The notes below the pieces were generated by a model. It was not told the DNA's origin. It saw only the letters and a list, made by a program, of their open reading frames with translations, and searched no databases. Both the position numbers and the translations under genes were made by a program. 64,000 nucleotides of DNA from Cymbidium sinense. Lineage: Eukaryota; Streptophyta; Magnoliopsida; Asparagales; Orchidaceae. Of this stretch, positions 24,240 through 35,145 are shown piece after piece. The DNA is taken from assembly GCA_021442155.1 (NCBI GenBank), contig CM038216.1, forward strand, positions 158,519,983-158,583,982, read 5' to 3'. The first letter of the stretch is position 1; every line of letters begins with the position of its first letter.

Positions 24240-25451
24240 AAACTACCTTAAGAGAAGTCTCAAGCATATCAGACGAAGCAGAGAGCACTTTCCTACGCCT
24301 TCTTGGATGGTGTCTCATACTGGTGGTCCTTCGATCATGTGTGGTTATGTTGTCTAAACAAGCACGAAGCTCGTAAGATCATGACTGAGGTACACTCAGG
24401 ATTATGCAGAGCTCACCAATCCTGTCCCAAGATGAAAGCCAAAATCAAAAGACTCGAATACTATTGGCTGACAATGATCACAGATTGCATGAAAGTAGCT
24501 AGGCGTTGCTATCAATGTCAAGTACATGGAGTGGTCATACACCAATCACCCAACATTCTACATCCAACATTGGCCTCATGGCTATTCGAGTGTTTGGGTA
24601 TTGACATAGTGGGTTTGATAGATCCTCCCTTTTCCAAGGGTCATCTATTTATCTTAGTTGCTACCGACTACTTTTCCAAATAAGCGAAGGTGATTCTGCT
24701 CAGAGAGGTCAAAGCTCAGCATGTGCTCCAATTTTTTAGGAACCATATCGTATATAGATTCAGGGTACCTCGCCAGATTATATCTGATAATGTATACATT
24801 CAAGAGCACCGAGATCAACAACTTCGCCTAGAGACACAGCATAGATTGGAGATACTCTACCATCTATTATCCGAGAGTGAATGCTTTAGCATAAGCCATC
24901 AACAAAACTCTCATCCAAAAACTCAAGAAGACACTCGATGATAATAAATGATAGTGACATGAGTAGTTAGTTGAAGCTTTGTGGGCCTATCACACCACCT
25001 ATAGAGCTCCAACTCAGTCTACTCCTTTCTTCTTAATATATGGGTCTGAAGCCATTCTACCATTAGAAGTCCAACTCGTATCACTAAGGATAGTCATTAG
25101 TAGCAAGATCATAATGGAGCAGGATGCCAAGTTGTGGTTAGAAGAGTTCAAAGGTTTGGAGGACAGACACATATGAGCATGCCAAAACTTTGAGTTGTAT
25201 AAAGCCAAAATGATTCAAGCTCACAATAAGTTGGTCTGCCCTAGAGCCTTTTAAGTAGTAGAGCTTATTTCAGTTCTAAGGAGACCAATTATTGCCCGTC
25301 ACAAGATGGGAGGCAAGTTTAAACCCACTTGGGAAGGCCCATTTGCCATAGAGAAATCCTACCAAGGAGGATCATATCAACTTATCAATCATAAAGGAAA
25401 GCACCCGATGCTTCCAATCAACGAGCTCTACCTAAAAAAATATTATCCATA
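24240..25451 (+). pseudogene. Tat integrase, inactivated
   Basis: The zinc-binding head reads IMTEVHSGLCRAHQS ... RRCYQCQ (HHCC) at about 24380-24520. The core follows with GIDIVGLIDPPFSKGHLFIL and VATDYFSK (first Asp). A frame break at about 24681 leads to FRVPRQIISDNVYIQ (second Asp). The expected Glu of the D-D-E triad, in a segment now read NALA-stop-AINKTLIQK near 24890, is a TAA stop. The C-terminal part (WAYHTTYRAPTQSTPFFLIY, GSEAILPLEVQL; then HKMGGKFKPTWEGPFAIEKS, YQGGSYQLINHKG) ends at a stop at 25449-25451. Both catalytic loss and truncation make it dead. Confidence 0.86.
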
Positions 25452-27700
25452 AAATCATGTTTGAAAATAATTATCATCAATGAAAATTCCATTTCAAAAT
25501 CAATCTCTTCAAATTGAAAGCATTTATGTCTACGAATCCACCACGACGTGTTTAGGATAGGTGTAAGAGAACCCAAGCGGTATCATATCCTTCATCGACA
25601 CAACACAAATACAAATTACACATAAAACATAAATAAACACATATCTTTTGTCTCGAGCTACATGGAGTTGAGATAAACCCCCAGCAGCCCTCACCTAGTA
25701 ACTGCCCTAGGTAGGTTGATCTACTACTTAGCTAGTATGTCACCTTAGTGATCTTTTTGCTCAGAAGGATGTAAGTCTCCCACACTTTCTTTTTAGCTTA
25801 ACCATTGCACACTAACGAGCGCCTTGTTAGTGTGGTAGGTCTTACTGCGCGGCCAGTAAGCTACCATCATGTTGGCTTTATTTAAGAAGATATAAGTCTC
25901 CTACACTTTCTTCTTGAACTAGTTATTATGTACTGACTAGGTAAAGTATAATTGAGAATTATAATAAGTCCTCAACGGCACATTTCCTCTTGAATACATC
26001 AAGTTTGGGTCCAGTCCTTCCTCGAGACTCCCCAATTAGTAGTAGGATGGATAAAGACTCAGCCTTTATTTAACTATCCGATGATTAGCCTATGAAGATG
26101 TATGTCTCCTACACCTTCTTCCTAGATTGATTGTTGCACACCTACGAGCACCTTAGGTTGGTCGATGTTTGTTATACTGACAGCAACCCACCTGGTGAAT
26201 GACACCACTCATGGTGAATGTAAGTCTCTGCGCTTTATCCTTGAGTTACCCATCGTATACCTATAGACTTTCTTTTCAAAGATCATGATAATGCCCCAAG
26301 AGGCACCTCCCATCTGGGCACTCTATTTGGATCATGTCATGTCACCCCCATCTAGACACTACCAGGTTATCACGGATTTGACAGCCCTCCTGCCCCAAGA
26401 ACCACCCCCGTGGTTGGAAAGTCAATGTGACTTTCTTTGGATTGGTAAATCAGACAGTCAGTTAACATAGCCCCTTCTTAGTGTAGTTTATCACACACCA
26501 ATAAGGTTCACGCAAACATATAAACAAATAAAATATATATTTACTTGTGGATTAGGAGGACACCCCTAGCGATACCTTTTCCCAAGCAGGCATCCTATCT
26601 TTAGGGAAGTGTCAACAAAACTCCCTATAGGAATTGCCTGACTACTCTTGAGTTGAGGTAAGATCCCTAGCAGCACTCACTTAGTAGTCACCCTAGGTCA
26701 GGTTTGATTTGTTCTGCTATTAATAGGTCACCCTAGTGACTTTTCTGCTTTGGAAGATGTACTTTCCATCATAATCATTGCACACCGAAAGGCAACCCTC
26801 TAGTCGGTTAATCTCACCCTTCAGCTGGAACACTATCCCTTTAGATCGGTAAATCTGAGATAGGTCTAGGCCAACATAGCCCTTCTTCGCAGTGATCCAT
26901 CCCACACCAATAGGGTCCATTAAATCAAATTAAATTAAATTAATTCTAACTACTTTTGAGTTAAGGTAAGATCCCCAGTGGCACTCACTCAGTAGTCGCC
27001 CTAAGTCGGGTTTGATTTGTTATGCACCCAACAAGTCACCCCAGCAATTATTTCTTCTTTGGAAGATGTAAGTCTCTTATGCTTTCTTCCTAACACAGCC
27101 ATTGCACACCGAAAGGAAATCATTAGGTTGGCTAGTTCTACCCTGTAGCCAGTAGACTACCCATTTGGATTGCTAAATCTAAGATAGGCCAAGGGCCCCG
27201 TGGCTCCTTCTTAGTGGGTCCATCACACACCGACAGGGTCCACAAATCACATCAAAATTAAATCAAATAAATTTAACCAAGCTCATATCCCCAACGAGTA
27301 TGCCCTGAAATGAAATCAAAATAAATCAAATCCAATTTAATCTCCCCAGTGGAGTAAAATCGCATTCCTCTCCCTAGTGGAGCCCAAATCAACAAACAAA
27401 TCAAACAAACAAAATCAAATTCAAAATTGTATCCCTATCAAATCTCCCTTCCATAAATCAAAGAAATTAAAGAAAATTCTATCTTAATCCCCAACGGATT
27501 ATAGATTTGTATCTCCTGTGGAATCCTCCCAAATAAATCAAATATATCAAATCAAATCTCAATCCTTAGCGAATTTCCCCTCTTATGCCTTTGGAATAAA
27601 TCAAACCCAATTCATGTGCGATTCCCTGGTGAATCTCTCTTCATGTCCTTGACATGAAATTCTATCAAACCATATCTTCTTAGCTCTCTTATACCCTCGG
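25452..27700. repeat. 3' non-coding region of the Tat element with degenerate ~300-bp tandem units
   Basis: Repeated blocks share the order 'aaggtaagatcccca', 'cactcactcagtagtcgccc', 'gaagatgtaagtctc', 'attgcacaccgaaagg', 'gctaaatctaagatagg', and 'tgggtccatcacacacc'. The clearest pair starts at about 26650 and 26950; related, more worn units lie at 25660-26330. From 27280 a shorter minisatellite follows, built on CCCCAGTGGAG-like words separated by AAATCAAAT tracts. No coding content. Position just after integrase suggests the repeats belong to the Tat element's 3' untranslated part. Confidence 0.6.
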
Positions 27701-27868
27701 CATGCCATGAGTTGCATTGCACTAAGATTGTGATTCTATCTACCTCTCGATTTAGCTATAGATCATTTTCATTAGCACTTACAATCTTTTGGACATTGTT
27801 GATCATATTGGTTAATGCCAATACATGCATTGTGTCCTTTAGGTACACCACACCTATTGTGGTCCTTT
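27701..27868. other. Short unassigned spacer before E1
   Basis: Non-coding sequence between the Tat-derived repeats and the first base of E1. No LTR, target duplication or gene can be identified. Confidence 0.5.
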
Positions 27869-28210
27869 TGTTGACCTCACTTTTGGAGTGCGGATTCAAC
27901 TCCTCCATCATAAAATCTAGGAGTCTTCTAGACACAAAGAGCTCTTTAGTCATAAGACACTTCTAGTGGCTAAGTGAACACTTAACCTAAGCATAAAGAT
28001 TTAGGAGGATTATTCATAGGGTTTAGATCATGTCTTAGGGGTTAGGATGACCTACCTACCCTATAGCCTAAACATAATTTATTCTTACCTCCTTAACCTA
28101 AGCCAAACCTCAAATTCAATTCATCAAAATTCAATCCAATCTCAAATCCACATAACTAAATTCTAATTGAATCTCAAATCAAATCAACCTTTCCTAAGCT
28201 ATATGATTCA
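27869..28210 (+). repeat. E1 left arm, outer part
   Basis: Begins with the tip hairpin (CCTCAC...GGAGTG) and carries the family's subterminal block: 'aggagtcttctagacac', 'agtcataagacacttcta', 'gaacacttaacctaagc', and 'ctaccctatagcctaaac'. The same order occurs at 49138-49380 (E2 left) and inverted at 46280-46487 and 60440-60651. Ends where the PIF terminal sequence starts. Confidence 0.75.
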
Positions 28211-28400
28211 GGGTCTGTTTGGCACAGCTGCAGCTGTATGAAGAAGCACCTATGAAGTTATTGTGGGGAAAAGTGCTACTAGAAAGGTGGTTCTGATGAA
28301 GCAGTTTAACTGTTTGGCAGATTGAGCTGTGGAAGTGTTGTGATGCAGCTATTTTCAGAAAAAGTTATAGAACTACCCTTATGCTCATACATACGCATAA
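28211..28400 (+). repeat. PIF/Harbinger left terminal region
   Basis: The terminal GGGTCTGTTTGG is followed by GCTG-rich wording (CAGCTGTATGAAGAAGCACC, 'gctactagaaagg', 'tgaagcagtttaactgtttg') up to an AACTACCCTTATGCTC word. The right end of the element carries the counterpart at about 34983-35145. This is the expected terminal inverted repeat, now heavily diverged. Confidence 0.65.
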
Positions 28401-29399
28401 CATAGCATCAACAAAATAAGAAAATTAATTTTTTAGAGAATTCAACACATCACATTACACTAGTAACATGAAAATTAAAATAACAATTGCAACTGCTAAT
28501 GCTAGCAAAATATTAAGCTTTATATCTATATGGTCAAGTCTTTAGAGAATTTATTTTCCAAAGTTCTTCTCCAAACATGATCACTATCTGTAGTTGTCTC
28601 TTCATAATCCTCAACCCATCTAAAAAAATTACAGTCATCCAGTGTTCGATTTTGAGGACACCTGTAAAATCTTCATCTATAGTTGTCTTCTCGGTGTGAA
28701 GTGAATACGCAACATTGTAAAGCACAGTTGCAGTTCATAACTCTAGAGGCACTGGAAATCCTTGAGTTCATATTTGTTGAGCCATGTTGATATAAGCAAA
28801 GAAAATGTATTACCATATACAGATTAACATTTGTGCATAAAAGAAATTTAATACATTTAAATGTGAGAACTTTTAGTATTATGCTATTAGCATATTTAAA
28901 AGTTTAGCAAAAACACATCAATCACATACAAATTTGTTTCCTAATAGAGGGAAAAGAATTTTATTACCATTATAAAGAAGTATAAAGTCCTTAAAGGAAA
29001 AAAATCACTAAACTAATTCTCAAAGAGCTACAATAAACCAACAATGATAAATCCCCTAAATAATACAGTAACATATTTAAAAAATGAAAAAGACCAACTC
29101 AGCAACAACACTAGATCCATGTGCGGAAAGCTAAAACCATTTGCAAGACCCATAAATTGTAAAAGACCTGCAAGATACTAAAGAAAGGATAAGCACAGAA
29201 AAATGAGAAACAAAATTAACAGTAAAGATAAAAACAAAGAAAGAAAAGGCTCGGGCTCAGTTAGTATCATCTTAAGGAGCAACAATATATGTGAGCATCC
29301 AAATTTCATTAAGAAGGGTTACAATCACATAGAAAGCTACCAGCAAGAGAACAGATAAAATGAAACATCAAAGTCATCATAGTCATACAAACCTCACCT

Positions 29400-31085
29400 T
29401 AGTTATCAGCTGTAGACTAATAGCCAAAAAAATAACTAGGCCCGCAAGGAAATGAAAGACTAGCAAAGCCATCCAGCCAACCAACTACATATCATCCACC
29501 AGCATTAGGAGCAGTAGTGTGAAATGAAAGACCAGCAATAAAACCATCATCCAAAATAATAGAGAAGCCAAAGAAATATAGCCAACAAAACCCCAGAAGT
29601 AGCCAACAACATCCCAAAACCTGGCAACCAACAAAACAGACAAACCCAGCAAGCAAAGCCATCAAGCTAACCAACCAACAAAGCCATCCATCTAACAAAA
29701 CCACTCCACCTAGCAACCCCCACAAAATCAAATTAAAATAGCTTTAAAGTCAAAGAAAAATAGCCAACAGAACTCCAGAACTAACCACCAGCCATCCAAC
29801 AAAACAGGCAAACCCAACAAGCAAAACCATCAAGCTAACCGGCCAACAAAGCCATCCATCCAACCAAACCACTCCAATGAGCAACCCCCACCAAACCAAT
29901 CAAAACATCTTTAAATCCAAATAAAAATAGCCAATAGAACTCCAAAACCAGCCACCAAATTCCTAGAACTAGGCAACCAACAAAACAGGCAAACCCAGCA
30001 AGCAAAACCATCAAGCTAATCGGCCAACAAAACCTCTCCACCGAGAAACTCCCAGCAAAATCATAGGAAAAAAGCTTTAAAGCCAAAGAAAAATAGCCAA
30101 CAAAACTCCAGAACTAGCCACCAACATCCCAGAACCAGACATCCAACAAAACAGGCAAAACCATCAGGCTAATTGGCCAACAAAGCCATTCATCTAGCAA
30201 AACCTCTCCACCGAGAAACTCCCATCATACAAACCAAAATAGCACTAAAGCTAAAGAAAAAAAAGCCAATTGAACTCCAGAACCAATCAGGAACATCCCA
30301 GAACTAAGCATCCAAGAAAATAAGAATGCTAGCCAACAAAGCCATCCAGCCACATAGGACAACAACAAACGACAAGCAACATCACCAGAGACAGCAAAAT
30401 CAACCTAGAAGGATATCAAAATCACATAAAAAATGTGCACCCTCCTTTAAAAACCATTCCACCAAGCCAACCAAAATAGCAGGTAAGCCAAAGAAAAAAA
30501 AAGCCAACATAACTCTAAAACCAGCCAGGAACATCCCAGAACCATGCAACCAACAAAAGAAGAAATGCCAGCCAACAAAGCCATCCAGCCACACAGGACA
30601 ACACCAAACGGCAAGCAACATCCCTAAAGATAGCAAAATCAACCTAGAAGGAGGTCATAACCACATAAAAAATATACACCTTCCTTCAAAAACCATTCCA
30701 CCAAGCAACCTCCACCAAACCAACCAAAATAGCAGGTAAGCCAAATAAAAAAATCTAACAAAACTCTAGAACTAGCCAGGAACATCCCAGCACTAGGCAT
30801 CCAACAAAAGAAGAAATGATAGCCAACAAAGCCATCCAGCCACACAGGACAACACCAAACAACAAGAAACATCCCCAAAGACAGCAAAATCAACCCAAAA
30901 GGAGGTCAAAACCTAATAAAAAAAAACATACACCATCCTTTAAAAACCAGTCCACCAAGCAACCTCCATCAAACCAACCAAAATAGCAAGTTAGCCAAAG
31001 AAAAAAAGCCAACAAAACTCCAGAACTAGCCACCTACATCCTAGAACCAGGCACCCAACAAAAGAGGCAATGCCAGCCAACAACT
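29400..31085. repeat. Minisatellite inside the PIF/Harbinger element
   Basis: Two periods are visible. At about 29650-30190, units of roughly 150-180 bp carry 'gcaaaaccatcaagctaa' followed by 'ggccaacaaagccatcc'. From 30331 the unit is about 240-250 bp and starts AGCCAACAAAGCCATCCAGC, at 30331, 30570 and 30821, with a broken further start near 31072. The strand bias (C/A-rich on the plus strand) makes long open frames on both strands with Trp/Leu/Phe-rich translations. These are repeat artefacts, not proteins. Confidence 0.85.
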
Positions 31086-31591
31086 TTCCATATATATATA
31101 ACATGTTAGTCTTGGACATAATACAAAGCTCTTTTAGATTGAAGTTTGGTCATACACATTATGAGAATGAATTCTTCTGTAACCAAATCAACATATGCAT
31201 GGAAAACTCAGAAGTAATAAGCCAACAAAACATTCGCAACTGGCTATAAAGCCAACCAGCCATCAGCTAGAAGGGCCATCCAACCATAAACACCAAAACC
31301 AGAAAATAATACCAGCAAAAGGATAATAGCACTAGCAGTAGCCACAGGGATAGGGAAAACCTAGAAAAAAGAAATTAGAAAGATAGAAGGTTTATTTAAT
31401 TAGTTAATTGCATACCTTATGCTCCATCAAACATATTGTCTTTGTCACAAAAGTCCTACAACTTGAACTATATAATGTACTGAGATATATAATGTGTCTC
31501 ACTTTCATAGACAATAACTAAAAAGTATAAACATGTTATCACATGTAGTATGCAGTCATCGGCTTCAACAACAAGTCATCCCTAATTCCTT

Positions 31592-32975
31592 CTACATATT
31601 CATTAAAGCGTTAGCAATATGTTCTCTCATTTGCTTCATCTCTTTAGCCCCTTCCCAATATTGTGTCTCACTATCATTTACACTTGAATCACTCTCAACA
31701 AATGGTTGGCCCATTCGATATTCATATGCTTCAGGATGTACAAATGTTAGATCATCAGCTATGACATTAAAATCAACATCTTCTCGAGATGAATGTCGTC
31801 GTATATAATTATGTAAAGCCATTATTGCCCCTACTATCTTTACTTACTTTTGGAATGAATACATTGGCATATCACATAGAATAGCCCACTTTTTCTTCCA
31901 AACTCCAAAAGTCCTCTCAATAACACCTAGTAATGAATAGTATCATTTGTTGAACATTTCTCTTCGGCCTCATACTACTTGGCTGCTCCTCTCAAAATCG
32001 AGGATATGATATTTAGTATCCAGAAATGACTTAAGAAATCCCCGTTGCATTGGATATCTAGTATCAACGAGGTAATATTTTCTTGGTGATGATTAAAATA
32101 TGATTAATTCATATTAATTACTTTAAACAATGTTCTCTTGCTCAATTACCAACCAAAGGATGGCATTGGAAAATTACACTCTCGCCTGTATGTGGCATAT
32201 TTGAATATACGGCTGTCATGTGCAGTGCCCTCCCATCCAGGCATCATGAAAGTAAAACACATGTTGAAGTGGTATACGACCAATATATTCTACATCGGTG
32301 ATCCACATCATCCGATATATGCGACTTTCTTACTGTTAGGAATACGTGCATGAACATGTGTCCCATCAACTACTCTAATACAATTTTGTCATGCACTTTA
32401 ATTTATTTAGAAATTATTATTATAAATAAATTAATAATAAGAAAAAATCCATAACAAGAAAAAAAACCATGAGACGTGTACTTTAAAGAATGGCATCTAC
32501 CTAACATTGTTACATTTTTTTGGTGGAGTTCTATCAAAAGTTGGATCAATTGGCCTCACAATATTTCTGGCCAAGCATACTAATGCATCTAAACCCATAG
32601 AGAAATATCGACTAATGGTTTCCGATGAATGATGAAAATGTTCACATGTTACTCGTATTAATTCATTGTGTGATAAAATATAAAATGTTATAGCCAACAC
32701 TTCTCTTATGCTTGTCTTGGATGAGCCATAAAGACCATGTGAAGCTTCAAGTTCATGCAGAAGATCAACAAAAATTTCTTTTAACATCTGAAATACATTG
32801 TGAAACCTAGCAGAGTGGCCTCCTAATAGTTCTCCAATTCATTTGTCTCCAATGTGAGATGAGGTCATTCATGGATTCTTGCATATATATGTTTTGTAGA
32901 ATTCATTTATGAAGTGTGTCATCGTTGTAATAACATATATGTGTTGAACCATTTCTACAAGCTCATCAGTCTCTG
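31592..32975 (-). pseudogene. PIF/Harbinger DDE transposase pseudogene
   Basis: Read on the minus strand from about 32975: ELVEMVQHIYVITT, then GELLGGHSARFHNVFQM. A helix-turn-helix part follows (SIREVLAITFYILSHNELIR, HFHHSSETISRYFSMGLDAL). Next is NCIRVVDGTHVHARIPNSKK with the first catalytic Asp, then MPGWEGTAHDSRIF with the second Asp (about 32200), then LLGVIERTFGVWKKKWAILC with the catalytic Glu (about 31900), and the C-terminal MALHNYIRRHSSRED tail ending at 31592. The D-D-E residues all survive. At least two stops lie between the first and second Asp (YIG-stop-CGSPM-stop), and frames shift between blocks, so no full protein is made. In an active element this enzyme excises and reinserts the transposon with help from the Myb-like partner. 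Confidence 0.88.
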
Positions 32976-33239
32976 TTGTCCATCAATTCGTAACCTAGTA
33001 CATTAAAAGACAACATAAATAAATAATATTATGACTAATAAAAAAATATATGAAGTATGCAGTTATTCAAAGCTTTGCGAGCATGGATATGTCATCTGAT
33101 ATGATGACTAGCTATGTAGAAAGGCAATTAAAATAGAAAATCAGAATTAAAGTTCAGACATATAATGTCTCATAAACCATGAAACATGTAAATAAAAAAC
33201 AAACAATCGTAGGTAGTTTAGAATATTTAGACGTCATTA

Positions 33240-34214
33240 TTGTTCATAAAGTAGAGAAGGTAATGAAATCTCACTCTAGCACCATTGTTAGAAAGGCCTC
33301 TCGCTTAGTGGGATCTTCAAGGAGTTTCACTGAAAATAGATATAATGACATATTGTCAAAAAAATTTAGGGGTACTATCTAGTATCTTAATAGCTTCTGA
33401 CAATGGTGGACAAATATGCACGGTTCTAGTAGTGGAAGTCATGCTTGCACATGTTGAAACTAATTGTGATATTTGGTCTCTAATAAATGCAGTATTATTT
33501 TTTCTTCTTTTATGTCTTTATTGACCAAGCCCTGATGTGCATTTTGATTGACTACCCTCACCTCGTTAACCAATATCATGCATTATTCTCTCAATAAGTT
33601 TGTTGGAATGTACTTCTTCGGGCTTAGTTAAATTATGTAGAAATTCCTGACTTGGAGCCCAAGCATGAGCACCGGTTGCTACAACGCCACTAAACATCAT
33701 GTCAAGCTTCTCTTCTTGCTCCGGATATATGCAACATAGCCTAAATTTTTTGGCATTAGGCACAACCTACAGTTGAGAGTGTCATGTTAGAGACAAAACA
33801 TGGTACTTGTTAAAGAATCAAATCTGTAATAGACTCCAAAAAAATAAAGGAGTTCAATAAAGTCATTTGTTTCACCTGTAGTTTTTCTTTCTACCAATCA
33901 TCTGAAGCCTCTATTGTTTTTCTTATAGGATCCCACCTTAAGCCAGTAGATCCACATTTCAAGTCCTTCCACAGTTTCTAGTCTTTCTTAAGTTTGTCTC
34001 ATTTGTTCTTCAACTATATTTTTTTCATATTGTCTTCCTATTTTCTCTTGAAAATCTATTAAGATGTTCTATCATCCTTCTTTATTGAAGTGAGTTGTTG
34101 GCCTGTTCCCCAATTTCACCTCTTTTAAACATACATCATAGAATATTATCTTCATTTCCCTCTCCCATTTGGCAAAAACACCACCATCTCTCGATTTGTC
34201 CATTTGGCAAGCCA
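33240..34214 (-). pseudogene. PIF/Harbinger ORF1 (Myb/SANT-like DNA-binding protein) pseudogene
   Basis: Starts at an ATG at 34214: MACQMDKSRDGGVFAKWERE, then YDVCLKEVKLGNRPTTHFNK, followed by E-G and a stop where the conserved Trp of the Myb/SANT-like domain is expected (TGG to TGA). The middle part is open at 33566-33763 (KFRLCCIYPEQEEKLDMMFS, AWAPSQEFLHN). The C-terminal part near 33310-33430 reads TVHICPPLSEAIKILDSTPK and, one base out of frame, LLEDPTKREAFLTM. The family partner protein binds the transposon ends and the transposase. Order and same-strand arrangement with the transposase are normal. Confidence 0.8.
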
Positions 34215-35145
34215 TAATATCACAGAACAATAATATGTAATATAGAATTTAACATCAATTAAATTTAAACATGTCAAACAAAATCACATAGCATAATAAG
34301 CATCTACAGTAAGGGTATCCATAGCATCAAGATGTATAGAACCTCCAACAACAGAATCACATAGCATAACAAGCGACCAAAGAGAAACGCATCCACCTCT
34401 AACTATAGATATCTATAGGAAAAGCCCAATAGAGCAACACCCTCATTGATAAAATAGAAGTATTATAGAGAAGTAGTAAACCACCCACAGTAAGGGTTCA
34501 CCAATATCATATATGTAATAACTCATCCAGTGTCGCAAGAATAGATTAGCAAGGGAAACCGAGAGAATGCAAACAAATCAGAAAACTTTTGTTTCAGAAA
34601 ATAAATGCTCATCAAGGGAAATTGAGAGAGATATGTATATGAACTGGTAAATCACAAATTAGTATCACTTTCTAACTTCATTCCCATTAATGGACCGATT
34701 ACTAAAGAAACCGAGAGATGCACTAAACGGCTCATTGCAAAGACATGCCCTTGGTTTGGTATTGGAGTCACAAGCGACGGGATAAACCGAGAGCTAAAGT
34801 CCATCAACACATAGGGGATTTTAGAGTAGCCAGTGGAGGAATCGAAGAGAGGCCCTCAGTTCAGTGAAGCCCTAGGCCCTTCAAGGTTCACGAGTTAGGG
34901 AATAGGAAAGTGCAAATGCGAAAATGCCGAAGACAAGAGACGGAGATAGCCTAGCTTTTGTTCGATATACTCGGTTAATAATAAGGGTAGATTTGGAAGA
35001 TATCTTTTTAAGAAAGGCAAACGGATTTCAAAAGCCCCACTGACTCTCCCGAAGTTGTGAAAACGGCATTTATGCACTGTGATTTCATACAACCGGATTT
35101 CTAAAGTCGCCCCAAATGCTTCACCGCTTGTTTGAAATCGAAGCC

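Larger units (their letters stand above)
17816..25451 (+). mobile_element. Ty3/gypsy retrotransposon, Tat lineage, coding region (inactivated)
   Basis: One gag-pol region in the order gag, protease, reverse transcriptase, RNase H, archaeal-type RNase H (aRNH), integrase. The aRNH between the gypsy RNase H and integrase, with the YFDGA and CTNNEAKYEA motifs, is the marker of the plant Tat lineage, and the RT wording (DFRDLNKVCPKDEFSLPIPK) agrees. Frames are broken by many stops and several frameshifts, so no protein longer than about 200 residues remains. No full LTR pair is visible. A module fragment precedes gag and repeated non-coding DNA follows integrase up to E1. Confidence 0.9.
28211..35145 (-). 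mobile_element. PIF/Harbinger DNA transposon inserted in the E1 left arm
   Basis: The left end starts GGGTCTGTTTGGCACAGCTG, the typical start of plant PIF/Harbinger elements. The right end, read inward, is GGCTTCGATTTCAAACAAGC, a degenerate match. Both ends have an ACCCTTAT word about 160 bp in (28374 and 34985), supporting these limits. It encodes two minus-strand pseudogenes, a Myb/SANT-like protein (34214 to 33240) and a DDE transposase (32975 to 31592), as is standard for this superfamily. A block of minisatellite repeats (29400-31080) lies downstream of the transposase. Flanking 3-bp target copies are TCA and TAA, so the usual TAA/TTA duplication is only tentative. Confidence 0.75.

Noticed and set aside
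29492..30893. Trp/Leu/Phe-rich minus-strand open frames resembling membrane proteins
   Set aside because: They are translations of the C/A-rich minisatellite units and repeat with its period.
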